DNA from: Liolophura sinensis
Taxonomy: Eukaryota > Mollusca > Polyplacophora > Chitonida > Chitonidae
Length of the DNA stretch: 64,000 bases
Direction of reading: 5' to 3'
Assembly: GCF_032854445.1 (NCBI RefSeq)
Contig: NC_088297.1
Location: 21,647,127 to 21,711,126, forward strand
In this document: piece by piece, positions 31,601 through 46,600 of the stretch
How the letters are laid out: each line of letters opens with the position of its first letter
How positions within the stretch are numbered: position 1 is the stretch's first letter
Made by a program: the position numbers and the translations under genes
The notes under the pieces: generated by a model
Told to the model about the DNA's origin: nothing
The model's database searches: none
What the model saw: the letters and a program-made list of their open reading frames with translations, nothing else

Positions 31601-34600
31601 GTGAGTAAATTTATGAAATAAATGACTTCTGTTATTTAATAAGAAATAGAATTTCACCTGTCATAACAAGTGGATCCCTACTTACTTGGTTAGAAGAAAA
31701 GGTTACTGTTTATACCATCTGAGCTTATCCTTACGTCATTGCATTGAATACCACTTTTCACGGTTTATGTGTTGCATTCATTGCACATTTTGTTCAGAAC
31801 AACTTCAGAAAAGTTTTTCTTATGTCGTATGTTTTTATAATGTTTCATGTATTGTTTCATTGCCAATGTAGTTAACGTCCACACAAAAACACACAGCAGT
31901 TTCAAAATGAAGACCTATAAAAAACAAAATCACTAGGTCTAAGGATGGTGATTGTGTCTGAACACTATTTTTCCTATCCCCAGGAGATGGGGCGGCGCTG
32001 GAAGTACAACAACGACATCACGGAGCAGCAGTCAGCAAGGCTACAGTCGCATTCAGCGAGCGGTACATGCCAGCCGGGGTCGAAGGTCAGGGGTCATTGT
32101 TGGGACTCGACCTATTGTCCCAGCGTCTGTGGTTCCGGAAGAGTTGATTAATCAGGTGAGTCTATTTTTGTGTAGTGGGTCTGAACAACTTAAATTAAGT
32201 GAGAGTTGGAATGATTTATTCATTTATTGATAGGGTGATAAAAACAGGAGAAATGCGTGAAAAGCTGTATGAGCAAGATCCGAAGAGAGTATGTTCACGG
32301 CAAATATTTGGATTGTACTTATTTAACCTGAATTTGGATGGGATCACAGATTTTATAAGACCTCAGTTTATAGAGACATTATACTGTGATGCTTAATTGA
32401 GCATGGTATGATTTACTGTGGTTCCACATTGTGACCATGCTGAAGAGGTATTGGACGCAAATCTTGAACGCAGGCACATGTTCGTCAAAAAAAAGCAAAA
32501 AGCATAAAGACCTGGGATTTCGTACTTAGAACTATCGAGCCCAAGACTTGAAAATTAACGATCTTGGCACTTTGGTGGCAAGGGCACAGTCATAAGGGGA
32601 CGGGCTAGAATTCATCTCGCAAGAATACTGTGACAGGGTTGGTGAGATATGATGCCTTGGGTCTAGTTTATCTGAGCAAACAAGCAAATATTTGCTGGTA
32701 ACACTGTGTCTCCTGGCTCTATCTTTACACCAGGTGTAAAATATGGGGGCATCAGTTTTGAGAAAAACAAAAAAAAAAAAAAATAATCATAATAAACCCC
32801 TAAAGATGAATGAAATTTGCTGTTCTTCTCTGTTCTTCAGTGTCAGGTTGTCCTCCAAGGAAAGTCCAGAAACCTGATCATCCGAGAGCTTCAGAGAACT
32901 GTAAGTTATTAGGTGGTATCACTCTGAGGCTTTCGGCTGGCCCAGTGCTCTAATGGAATCTTTAGAACACCGCTCGCTTTTCACAAAAAAGTCACAAAAA
33001 GCATCAGATATGCGTTAAGCTGATGACAAGCAAATCCTAGCTTTTGACTGAACAATTTTAATATTCTGTTTAGTTTTTGTTGTTATAGATGTTTTGTGTT
33101 ATTTTGTACTAATTTCATTATTTAAGTAGAATGTATTTTAGTGCAGGAAAAAAATCTGTGAAATATGAATTTGTTGTTTTCTTTCAGAACCTGGATGTGA
33201 ATTTGGCTGTGAACAATTTGCTGAGTCGTGATGATGAGGGGGAGGACAATGATGAGGACAGCCAAGACTCTTACATTAACGGGGGAGGTAAACACAACAG
33301 CCAACACTGTTCACATGCTTTTTACACAACCATGTTTTGAATACTTTCCTCAAGCACAGGAGTTCACAAATTCCTGAGTATTCAAATTGGATGAAATAAA
33401 CTTTCTGAATTTGTGGTTTCAGTGTCAGGAATTGAGAAATGCAATCAGGGATTAACCTTGAAATGATGATCTGTAATTTTGAGGAACAGAGTTGTCAAGC
33501 CTTAGTCGGATCTGTTTGTTTACTTATTTGATTTGTGTTTTACGCCACACTGAAGTGTATTTCATTTAAACGACAACAGCCAGCATTATGGTGGAAGAAA
33601 ACTGGGCAATGCCCAGGGGAAACCCACAACTTTCCACAAGTTGCTGGAAAATCTTGCCACATAGGGCCCCAGAAGGGAAGCCAACATGTGCTGGGTTGTT
33701 GTGACTTGCTTGTGCACTAACCACCTCAGCCACGGAGGTGACTAGTGATGTGTTTGTAGTGAAATTTGTAGCAAATACTGTGCATGAGTTAATTTCAAAG
33801 TATACAATGATTCCCTAACAAGAAAAAGTTGGATTAGAAAGCAACAGAAATTGTTTTGAAATTCGCTATCACTTTTAATACTGACAGCAGGCTGTCCTTA
33901 GAAAAACTCTTTGTTGGGCATAAACTGACACTCTCAGAAGAAAAAGGATAGATTTTGTATTGAATTTTATTTAAAAAGAAGTCAAATTCCTCCAAAGAAA
34001 TGACCAGGGCTGTTTTTTGAGAGAGTCAGTGGGGTCACGCCCAACCTAAATATTTTTTTAATGCTGGTATGTCATTCTATTTGTGTCTGCGTCCCCTCTT
34101 CACAGATGACCTGATGTCGTTGTTGGACAGTGGAATGCATTCGGATCACCCCAGTGTGATCATTGATGCCGACACCATGTTCGGGGAGGACATGTTTGGT
34201 TACTCCTCACTCAGAGGTCGTGGATCTGGGTCAAGGTCACGGACAGGTCAGTGCTTAACCAAGAATCCCAGTCTTAAAGTAGGTGCCTGACATTGTTGAA
34301 AACACCCCTTTGGAGGAAGTGGTATGATCCATTTTGTTCATGTATCATATGCTTGGGGTCAGTTAACTTTTATCTTGTGTTATATAACAGGGACAAAATG
34401 AGTATCACCACTTTTTTCTGATAGGGTAGTTTCAGTCATGGCAGGAACTCATTTTCAGGTTGGCTCTGTTTACTGAAAAACATGAAAGTTTTTGACCTTG
34501 CATGGGAGTCTTCAGTCAGAATTGGAAGTGGTGATGTTACTTTTGTGATGTTATTGCTGAAGAATACCGTTTATCTAAGCGGTATGCATTGCAGTGCAAA

Positions 34601-37600
34601 TGAAATCTGTATGATGAGACATATTTCTTCAGATCGAGAGTAACGGGTCATGATGTCCTAGCTGAAAATGATCTGAGTCATCAGGACACATGGTTTGGAC
34701 AGAGAGTTTACAGATTGGCCAGCTCTAGCTAGTAGTTGGGCCTTAGGTTGCAAATAAGTTGCTCAAGGACAGTGGTTTACCCGGGCTTTCTGGTTACCTC
34801 CCCTTAAACATAGCTGCCATCATATAAGTGAACATTTCATACGTGTAATGTTAAACAACAATCACATCAAAAATAAAATTGCTCTGATTGGGTGACAGGA
34901 GAAAGGGATCGAGAAGCTGACAGGGAGCGTGTCCACGAGTCGATTTTCCGAATCCGGGATCGCAGAAGACTTGACAGCGTCCTGAGGGACGACACCTTAC
35001 GTTCACTAGAGAGAGAAACAAAGGGGGACAACCCCAGCTCAGAAAACACAAAGAAAGGTCATCAGCAGACGCCCAGTCCTTTGGTGTTTGGGGATGAATT
35101 ACAGTATTGGCTGGAAAGGGTAAAAGCTTGTTTCACTTTTCTTGATCAGTTTAAATAGCCACATACATGCAGTTTATCGTGCTGCATCTGTCTTCTGTCT
35201 TTTTGCATCAGTAATTGTACCTTTAATTTAAAGCCACAACCTAGAACGAACTGACACAATTTTTTAATTCTAAATTGTTATTTCATGTTACTCAGATTTG
35301 GGTCTTTAGCGTTTCAGTGTGCCACAACATGGCTAGAATATTGATGATGTGGCATTCAACCTTAATCGTTCATTCATTCTTTAGTATTGTAGGAGTATTA
35401 TCCTTGTTTTGGAGCCTTGTGTAAATATGTAATTTATCAAATTTGTTGCACAGGATGGCTCTTATGGACGATTCACACATATTGGGACCATGCACTCTGA
35501 CCTGGTTGCTGTTGGAACTAATGGTCAGCTGTATAGCTGGAGATGGGCTGATGTAGAACCATATCACAATGCAGAGGTGAGGTCAACAACAGGGGAGACA
35601 ACTGCTGTCTGCCATTGTGTGTATATGGCATATACTGTTGTTGATGGCAAAAAAGGAACACTTATATTATCAGATGTGAAAGATAGCAAAAATGAAGATG
35701 CAGGAGTTGACTTTTTTAACTTGTGTTCAGCGGGGATGTAGCACTTCCCCGGTTCTATTGATGTCAAAAGTTGCTTCCCCATCAAATGAGAATGGTGTCA
35801 TGTTCAGTATAGCACGACATTACAGTTACTGTAATTCCTCAACCTTTCCGCATATGAAAGAACAACTTTCAGGGCAACATTTTTTAATTTAATTTTGGAT
35901 TGACCGATTTTATGAGTCTTCAGAGAGTAATGCCTTCAGAATATGCTTGAATAAACACCTTTCAAACATGCCGAAAGGTTAAAGTATTACAATTACATTG
36001 TAACATCGTACACGTTTTTCCGTTAACACTTTCTGACTTAACAGTCACAGGAGTTCCTGCTTCAAACTGTCTCAGCAACCTGTTTGTCGTAGGTTGTTTG
36101 TGAGCTCTGTCCGGTTTTCTCCCACCATAATGTGGTCTGACATCATATAAGTGAAAGATTCTTGAGTAAGGGGTAAAACACCAATGAAATAATAAATAAA
36201 TAAATCAAACAGGTGCAGTGTTTATGTACCCTATTTCTTCTAAAATTTGGGACACTTGGTCTGCTTATTTTAGCCAATATATATGTAATTCTAGCAGGGA
36301 TATTGAGTTTCTTTTTTACTCATAGCGTTAGACCATCGAATGAGCAACATACTCTTATCTTTACTTTTCCAAAAGGCTGGTAAAGAAATGTAATATTCTA
36401 CTTTCAACATTACAAATATCTTATGTCCCAAATTTTAGAAGAATTAGGGTAGTCGTAAACATTTTAGTAGTGGTTTTTGTCGTGTAATGTAAATAAAATT
36501 TTGGTGTTTTTAACTCCATTTTTTTTTTTTTTTTCTGCAGAACCCATCTGCCCATCACCCTAAAACTACCCAACTGGGATTGGGAGGTGAGAAAATTGTG
36601 GGTCTGTCTTCGTGCGCTGTGCGTGCATCTGTCTTCACAGAGTCTGGCAAGGTGAGTAACAGGGCGGATGTTACCTGTCAGAAGTGCTTTGTAAACCTCA
36701 TCTTCATTGCCTGTTTGTCACTGTACAAGTCAAATAGTTTTCTTCATGAAATGCCAGTGAAATAAATAAGTAACACCAAACTTAATGACATTGTTTTGTA
36801 ACTTACTGTACAACGATGGGTGAATGTTTGTAACTCACTGTACAACAGTAGGTGGATGTTTGTAACTCACTGTACAGTGATGGGTGGAGCTTGAGGTTTC
36901 CAAAACACTTATTTTACTAATTATGATACTGTAAATCTTCAGCCTTTTCCACCACTAAAGTAAGTTTTATAACAGAAAAAAATGCATTGATTTTTGGTGT
37001 TCCAGTATTTCAAGGTGTTCCAATATTTCAAGGAGTTCCACTGTAGAAGCTGTGGAAATCCATATATATATATATATATGTATGCATTTATATATGGCAT
37101 GATTTTCTATTATGATGAATATTGTTCTTGTACTCTGTGGAAATGAAATAAAATCATTTAGAAACAGTAAAGTATAAAGTATTGCTGATTGGGAAAGAAA
37201 AAAACCAAAAGAAAAAAAATGGTGGAAAGTGATTATCTCAAAATGTATTTAATTTCTGGACTGGTTTCCTGACAGGTTGCCACTTGGGTGGATGATGCCT
37301 TGAACATTGTAGCGTCCAAACTTGAACACTCGGCACAGAGTTTCTCTGAGTTCCAGTCAGAACGCATACTCTCCCTGCACGTGTGCTCACTGTTCACCTG
37401 TGCGCGCTTGGAAAGTGGCGCCCTCTACTGGTGGTAAGTACAGTCTTGTTGAGCTCCTGTGAAGCCCCTCAGTTATTTGTGTCTGTCGGGTTAGAGATGT
37501 TTTGGCTCATAATAAACACTGTTAACAGATAACGTGAAATGTGATGCTCAGTTTTGGCAAGATAATTAACAAATATAAGTTCATAAATTCTTGTTAAGAT

Positions 37601-40600
37601 AACTAACAAAGGCATGTTCTTGGATGAATTGCAAGTTGTGTCCATGGCTAAAATGGTATCTGATAATCATGTGGGTTGTTTCCATGGCCAAAGTGGTATC
37701 TGATAATCATATGTGGTTTGCTTCCATGGCTAAAATGATATCTGATAATCATATGTGGGCTGTTTCCATGGCTAAAGTGGTATCTGATAATAATATGTGG
37801 GCTGTTTCCATGGTCAAAGTGGTATCTCATAACCATTTGTGGGATGTTTCTATAGCTAAAGTGGTATCTGATAATCATATGTGGTTTGCTTCCATGGCTA
37901 AAATGATACCTGATAATCATATGTGGGCTGTTTCCATGGCCAAAGTGGTATCTGATGATCATATGTGGGTTGTTTCCATGGCTAAAATAGTATCTGATGA
38001 TCATATGTGGTTTGTTTCCATGGCTAAAATGGTATCTAATAGTCATATTTGGTTTGTTTCCATGGCTAAAATGGTGTCTGATAATCATATATGATTTGTT
38101 TCCATGACTAACATGATATCTGATAATCCTAATTGGTGGGGCCTCCGTGGCTCAGTCGGTTAGCGCGCTAGCGCAGCGTAATGACCCAGGAGCCTCTCAC
38201 CAATGTGGTCGCTGTGAGTTCAAGTCCAGCTCACGCTGGCTTCCTCTCCGGCCGTACGTGGGAAGGTCTGCCAACAACCTGCGGATGGTCGTGGGTTTCC
38301 CCCGGGCTCTGCCCGGTTTCCACCCACCATAATGCTGGCCGCCGTCGTATAAGTGCAATATTCTTGAGTACGGCGTAAAACATCAATCAAATAAATAAAT
38401 AAATAAATCCTAATTGGTTTGTTTCCATGACTAAAACATTATCAGATAATCATACGTGGTTTGTTTCCATGGCTAAAATGGTATCTAATAGTCATATTTG
38501 GTTTGTTTCCATGGCTAAAATGGTGTCTGATAATCATGTGATTTGTTTCCATGGCTAACATGATATCTGATAATCCTAATTGGTTTGTTTCCATGACTAA
38601 AACGGTATCAGATAATCATATGTGGTTTGTTTCCATGGCTAACATGATATCTGATAATCCTAATTGGTTTGTTTCCATGACTAAAACGGTATCAGATAAT
38701 CATATTTGGTTTGTTTCCATGGCTAAAATGATATCTTATAATTCATATGTGGGTTGTTTCCATGGCTGAAATGGTATCTGATAATCATAAGTGTTTTGAC
38801 CTCTAGGGGAGTGATGCCGTTTGGACAAAGGAAGAAGCTCCTCGAGAAAAGTCGCTGTAAGAAGAAGAAAGGGAAGGAGAGTGGTTCCCATGGCGACATC
38901 ACCGCAGGAACTGTCGTGAGTAAACATTCATGGAAAGAGAATGTCTGACCATGGATGGTCATGATTTCCCGTGAGGACGAGCTACACAGACGGTCCAATT
39001 GACAGTAGAACGCATCGTTTTCTTCTGTGACGTTGCAGTGCATGTGTACTTCATATGTGTTTTATGAGCACACATGCACTGATAATTGTGACGTAATAAA
39101 GGAAGAACAAATGAGTTCACAGGTTTGGACCGTCTTGACAGATGGGAAAGAGTTCACCATTGCTCAGTGACATCAAGCTCTCAAATTTCTTCTAAAATTT
39201 GGGACAGATATTAGTAGTGTTGAAAAGTAGAATATTACGTTTCTTTACCAGCCTTTTGAAAAGTAAAGATATGAATGTGTTGTTCATTAGAAAGTCTAAA
39301 CATGTGAGAAGAAAGAAACTCAATATTCCTGCTAAAATTACCTGTATATTGGCTAAAATTAGCAGACCTGGTGTCCCAAATTTTAGATGAAATAGGGTTC
39401 CCTCTCATGCAGCACTGCATGAAGTTCACAGGTAACCGATTGCCTTCTATAAATAGAGCATGTCACACTTATAAAAACTTACCAGTATACATGTAACTTG
39501 CCAAAGGTCAGTGGTTTAGTCTGGTTTCCTGTTCTAAATATTCAAACGTGTTTGCTCATTAAAGATGTGTTTGTAGGGCAGGCAAACTTGACACCTTTTG
39601 CCTCAGATAAAATCAGCCTTGAAGCAGAAGCACTTCTAGAAGAGCTGCTAATTTTTGTTGTACCCACTGGCTATTTATTTTGTTGTTCAAGTTAGATTAA
39701 AATGAATGTCAGTCATAACCTTGAAAAAAAAAAATTATTTGATTAAGTTAGTGATGCTTTTAAAACATGCATTTATCAATGATTTATCTGGTCTGTGCAG
39801 GTATGTCTCCGCAGCAGTCCCATGTATCATGCAGGTGCGCTGGGCTTTACCATCGTTAATGGCGTACCTAAGGTGGGTCAGCTCCTCACCTCCGCCTGGT
39901 CGCTGAACGACAATTGCACCTTCAAACTGAAGACTTCTGCTGTGTAAGTATCCAGATTGTTTGTTGATGTGCTAGTATGTGTAATGGCCTCCAATGCTGG
40001 CTAAACTGGATGAAGAATTCTTACTGGAAACCATTTTGGCTGTGAGTGGGTTGACTGCAGCTTTATACCTGCTGAGTAAGAATTTTTTTGATTTACGAAA
40101 CTACAACTACAAGTTAGTAATGTCCCTTTCTGCAGAGAAGCCGCCAAAATACTTACCTGTCTTAGAACAGGGTGGTTTATGTACCCTATTTCATCTAAAA
40201 TTTGGGACAACTGGCCTGCTCGTTTTAGCCAATATAAATGTAAATCTAGTAGGAATATATGTTTTTTTTTTATCCTCACATGTTTAGACCATCTATTGAA
40301 CATCATACTCATATCTTTACTTTTCCAAAAGGCTGGTACAGAAATGTAATATTCTACTTTCAACATTACAAATATCTTATGTCCCAAATTTTAGAAGAAT
40401 TAGGGTATGGTAAGTAAAACTGTCAGAATATTGATATTTTTGCACAATGCTGTTGTGCAAACTGGAAAACATAATAAGTGTCATTAACCTGAGAGTTTTG
40501 GAAAACCATCATTATTGAGCTTAACTATGCCATAAACCACAAAGGGACATCACTCTGCTCTGATAACGTTTTTCATTTGTTTAAAATAATCCGTGATGTA

Positions 40601-43600
40601 AGTGGATGTCTTAGATTTAAGCTTCAGTAAATAGTACATGACGTGTCTATTTGACATTAACATATTACTAATTCACAAATCGTACAAATAATGATTGTAG
40701 CATTTGTATGTTTTGGTTGTTTTATTACAGGGAACCCAAATCTGAGCCAAAAACGGAATCAAAAAGCACAGAGAGTAAACCCGACATGCCGCCTCCCCCC
40801 TCGCCGGCCTCCTCTACCTGCAGCGACCACAGTGGCCATTCCATTATGAGTCCTGCTTCTCTCAGTGAGTAGCTCCTCGTCCCCCCCCCCTTCATTACAG
40901 TGGATTCTTCCATAACATGTTTCCATTGTTGTGCAAATTCAGTCAGAACATTTTTAACATTGTATAAGAACATGTAGCTTACAGAAAGTTCTCCTTGATT
41001 GTTTTCATTAATTGTTCTCATGAATTGTCTCCTAAGTTCATGAAAAGTGAGGAGCATTAGGTTAACACTGTACCTTATAAGCGTCTCTCACCTAAATGCG
41101 TTTGCTGCTGTTGTTGTTGTTGCAGAGCGTAAGAAATCTACGACGCCAATCAAAGATCTGGTGGAGAAGACAGATGAAGAGAACTGGCCTCTGAAGGATG
41201 TGGTGTTTGTGGAGGATATCAAAACTATGCCCGTGGGAAAAGTTCTCAAGGTAACATGAAAATCTAATCTCATTGTTCCCCATGAAGAATAATATTCTTT
41301 TCATATACTTTCGGGGAGGGGGGGTGGGGTTCCTCCCACCATAATGCTGGCTAGCGTCATATAAGTGAAATACTCTTGAGTAAAACACCAATCAACTAAA
41401 TAAATAAATAAAAAGTTTCAAAGGCCCCCATTGGCAGAGGGGTAAGTATGTCAGTGCAGCGCAATGACTCAGGAGCCTCTCACCATTGCAGTAGCTGTGA
41501 ATTCAAGTCCAGTTAATGCTGGTTACCTCTCCGGTTGCCAGCAACCTGCAAATGGTTGTGGGTATCCCACAGGCTCTGCACAGTTTCTTCCTACCACAGT
41601 GTTGGCTACCGTCATAGAAGTGAAATATTCTTGGGTTCAGCCAATCACCAAACACCAATCAAATAAATAAATAAAAAAATCAAATAGTTTCTATGTTTGC
41701 AGTTGTGGTTATTATGTCACTTGTATTTCAGCCTTTATGTTGAAGACATTAAAAAATTCTGAACCAAGTTTTTTCTTTTCACCAAACCCTCTATATGCTG
41801 CAGGCAGACAAAACTACAATAATAGAAATGTTACAGATTCAAGTGTGACAAATATTGGAGTTGACTTTGTCTGAATATCACAAGAATTTATTCTTATCTG
41901 GTAGCTGAAGCATTTTTTTTTTTTACTTCATCCATGATAAGGACCTTTTACATGTACATGATCAGTGTGGAACAAACACTCCTCCAAACTCTACAGCATT
42001 TACAACATGAAATATTCAGCCTCTGCTGTTTCTTTGATTGTCAGGTGGATGGAGCTTACGCGGCTGTTAAATTTCAACCTAAGGAAGTAGAGGCCACGCC
42101 CACAGCAGGCGCGTCTTCAGCACCCACTCTTTCTGGCAAAGACGACCCTGCCTACCTGTTACAGGAGTGCCGACTTTTACGCAAAGACGAGCTGCTGGTG
42201 AGTTCTGGCCATGGTCGTTCGTCATATTGTGTCGGTTAAGTGTGTGACATGGCAAACTGTAAAATTGTGTAAAGCCTTCTGATGAAGATTTTACTCTAAA
42301 ACAATTGAAAAAAGGGCTAAATGACTGAAGGTGGAAAAGAAAAGTATAATGATAAAGATACAGTAAATCACTTAAAATCTAGTTGCTATGATGATCGGGG
42401 GCCTCCGTGGCTCAGTTGGTTAGCACGCTATCGCAGCCTAATGACCCAGGAGCCTCTCACCAATGCGGTCGCTGTGAGTTCAAATCCAGCACATGCTGGC
42501 TTCCTCTCTGGCCGTACGTGGGAAGGTCTGCCAGCAACCTGGGGATGGTTGTTGGTTTCTCCCAGGTTCTGCCCGGTTTCCTCCCACCATAATGCTGGCC
42601 GCCGTCGTATAAGTGAAATATTCTTGAGTACGGCGCAAAACACCAATCAAATAAATAAAATAAATAAATGCTATGATCTGTTAAGTTAAATAAAACAATT
42701 TATCAATTTGCACTGTTAAGTTAGTAAACCTCAGGGAATTGTTTTGTTTCAGGTTGTCAAGGGCACCAGTGCACCAAGAGTACCTGATTGTTTCCAGAAG
42801 AGTCCAAAGAAAGTTCCCCTGGCTGAGGGTGGACAGATACAGGCTGTGTCTGTGGATTGTGAAGGTAACTCAAGGCTTACTACCATCGCCCATCCTATGT
42901 GTGTTATTGATTTTACCAACAATGATGATACTTAGAATTGAGCTAATTCTAACCGCAGGTAGAGACCTCTCTTCTGGGTCTTAACTCTGTGTAGAAAATA
43001 CCTGGTTCTTTGAGAAAAATGAGTGGTTTCCAGATTTATGTAAGTATGTATGTATGTAAGTAAGGAAAGGATACGTCAGTTAATGGATATTAAGAGCACG
43101 GAAGCTAGTTCATCTACGGTGTAATTGGACTCAGTGTGCTATTTTATAATTTTGACATTCATAATAACTCCATTTCTGACCTCCACCTGGATGGAACTGA
43201 TCTCACATGGGGCCTTGAAAAGCCCAGAATTTGAAAGTAACTTTTGCAGGCTTTGAATCGCCTGGAAAATTAGTGATTTTTGTAGTTCAGCCTGGAAAGG
43301 CCTTGAAATTAAGAACCAAGAGAGGAACCATGTCAACCTGGTCTCCTGTTTTATGGTATTCTGACATTCTGTTGGAAAAGCATGTGAGAATGTCTGTCAG
43401 CAACCTGCGGATGGTCGTGGGTTTCCCCAAGGCTGTGCCTGCTTTCCTCCCACCATAATGCTGGTTGCTGTTGGATAAGTGAAATATTCTTGAGTGCTGC
43501 GTAAATCGCCAATCATATAAGTAAATAAGTTCTAATGGAGAAATGTTTTTTCAAATGGCTTAGTACACAGCCTAGTAAAAGTGAAAGAGTTTTAACCACT

Positions 43601-46600
43601 GTAATTCTTCAGCCTTTTCACATGTTTGCAAGGTGTTAATTAAAGCATATTCTGAAAGCCTTATTCTGTTTTAACAGATAAAATTGTACTTTTTGTGAAG
43701 CCCCGAATCTGGCCAATCCAACTAATGCAAATTAAAAATGGACACAAATTGCGCTGAAAGTTGCACTTTCATGTGCGAAAAGGTTGAGGAATTAGGGTAA
43801 TTACTGTTAATTTACAATTTGCTATAAGCACGTTCAAGCACAGAGTATGTAGCCCAAGTGGCATGGATAGGCCTTGAAAATCCTGGAAATTTGAAATACT
43901 TAATGTGTACGAACCCTGTAATAAAAACTATTTTGTTGTATTTATAACATTGTGTAGGAACCCTGTAACGAAAACTGTTTTGTTGTGTTTATGACATTAT
44001 GTAGGAATCGTGTAACAAAAACTGTTTTGTTGTGTTTATGACATTATGTAGGAAGTGTGTAACAAAAACTGTTTTGTTGTGTTTATGGAATTGTTTAGAA
44101 ACCCTGTAACAAAAACAGTTTGTTGTATTTATGACATTGTGTAGAAACCTGGTAACAAAAAGTGTTTTGTTGTATTGATGACATTTACAGGTATCCATGT
44201 GTTGATACGGTCAGGCAGTAAACTGTCGTACATGATGCACAATCTGAGTACAGGAAAAGTAGAGCAGGACAGTACGTTCCCCACCCACACCCACGCCTTC
44301 CTGGGGCAGAGCGACCATAACATCGCCCTCTACAACTGTAGCTCCGATCAGGTGAGATAATTTGCAAACTTATAAAAGGGCAATGCCAGGGTCCACGTGA
44401 CTAGACTTTTACCACTTCTGGTAGCCTTGTGTCTATACAGTTCGTGATAATGGAGAAAAAACACGAAAACAAAAGCCAGGACTGCCAGGCATCATTTACA
44501 TTTGGCCAAGTACTGAAGATTAGCATAGAGAATAGGTGGCTGTGATCTTCTAATGATAGGGAGGACAATAGACAGAAAGAATACATTGTTGCAAACAGTG
44601 CCCCAGAACCAAAGACAGAAAGAATACATTGTTGCAAAGTTAGTGCCCAAGAACCAAAGACGGAAAGAATACATTGTTGCAAACTTAGTGCCCCCCCCCC
44701 CCCCCCCCCATAACCAAAGACAGAAAGAATACATTGTTGCAGAGCTGATGTTCATTCCCAGGGTAAACAGTGGTGAATGGTTTTGTGCAGTCTAGCACAA
44801 AGCTCCCGTGTTATTTACATAGGATAGTTTTGTCATAAATTGTTGGTGTTTTGCTCATAACACAAAAACAGCACAAAGTACAAAAATAATTCTTGCAGAT
44901 TTGTAATCGTGATGTAAATGGGCACCGGATAGTGTGATTAATGTTTAATGATTTTAAGCAGTTTTAAACATTGACCTACTTTTGAGCCAAGTTCATTGGT
45001 CGGTTTTGGCCTTATTTGCATACCAAACTAAAAGTTTTGTTGCTGTATGGGTAAAGTGGTCCACCAAGAAACTATGAACGAAAAGTTTGTCTGGATGGAT
45101 TTAACCATTCTGAGAAGATTTTTTAGCTTATGAATAAAATTCAAAACGGCTACTAAATCATGCGACTGGTAAAACAGCTCAACATGTCAAAAATTGCTTC
45201 ATATGTTCCTCATTAAGACTCCAAAGGTTGATTTTTCTACCTTTACAAGTTTTCGAGATATCACAGTTTTATGAGCTGACTAAGAATAATGATAATAATC
45301 CTGATTTCAAGATTTCCGCTGTTTCAATGTCGGATGAAGGTATAAAAATAAAACCGAAAAATTTGTGGGAAATGTCAACCTATTTTATATGATCAGAAAA
45401 GCTTGAAAACCCAAAAATAAAAATAAAAAATTCATTGAAATCAGACAAAATAGAAAGATGGATTGGAACTTTACATGTATTTTTTGATATTTGGGATATT
45501 TTAATGTGGGCTCCCCCGTAAAGCACAAAATAAAATTGGGATGGCCTTAAGTGAAAAAGTGTGTGATTGAATTTGAAGCGAAAAGCTGTTACCTAAGTTA
45601 GAAATAGTCAGGCCTGATCTGAGCATGAACCAAATGAATCAGAGAGAGTCCCTATATGTACCGGTACGTTTTTGTGACAGGGTAAGGTGCCCTGTTTAAT
45701 GTCTCTGGCAGAAAATGCTACAGGTCTTTCACATGGCACTCCAAAACTGAGGGGTTAGCCCCAACAGCGCAGCACAATGATCCAATAACATCTCACCAGT
45801 GCGGTTGCTGTGAGTTCAAGTCCAGCGCATACTGGCTTCCTCTCTGGCCGTACGCGTGATAGTCTGCCAGCAGCCTGTGGATAGTTGTGGGTTGGGCGTG
45901 GTTTCCTCCCTGGCCGCCATCGTATAAGTGAAATATTTAAGTACGGCATAAAAACACTAATCAGATAAATGCTATGCAAAGTCATCATGAAAGTCATAAT
46001 GAAAAAAAGCAGCAAAATGAAAGAAAAAACATTTGTAGGTAAAAAAAAAAAAAAAAAAAATGAGGGGAATATTTATGAGTTTTTGCTAAATTTTTTTATT
46101 AGGAGTCTCCTGTACTGCTCAGAGATGGTAATTGTTCGATCTACCCACTGGCCAAGGACTGTGTGACAGGGATCCGTGACCCGTTGTGGCTAGACCTTCC
46201 CCCAGTCCAGTGTCTCAGTGTGGGCATCCACTCCCTCGTCACCATCGGCTCCAACATGAAGAACAAGGCTGCTGTCATACTCATGGCTGTAGAGGTACAT
46301 GATAAAGGCATGGTGGGGGTGTGTGAAAGTGAGAGTTAAATAAAGGATTATAATGTTGATATGGAAGTGTCTGGATAATTGTTTGTAGAAAGTGGTAGCA
46401 TTTATAGGAGTGTGTGAGTAAAACAGTTTGAATTGCACATATGCGTAAAGGCAAAAGTTGAAGGCTGCTATTATACTCACAGCTGTATGGGTGTGCAGTT
46501 AACGAATGGGGTGTCTGAAAGTGAAAGTGAAGGTTTATAGTGTTGATCTTCCAGGAGAACTTTTTAGGGTTTCATGATATTGTCATTTTGTTATTGATCA

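Noticed and set aside
37624-38094. 156-codon plus-strand and 146-codon minus-strand open frames
   Set aside because: Generated by the 42-bp intronic repeat in UBR5 intron 12.
38147-38378. Open frames beginning within SINE copies (also at 42321-42689, 52435-52644 and elsewhere)
   Set aside because: They translate the tRNA-derived SINE and are not genes.
44185-44367. Antisense open frames over UBR5 exon 19 and similar shadows over exons 9, 24, 29 and 33
   Set aside because: Opposite-strand shadows of conserved coding exons; the UBR5 frame explains the conservation.
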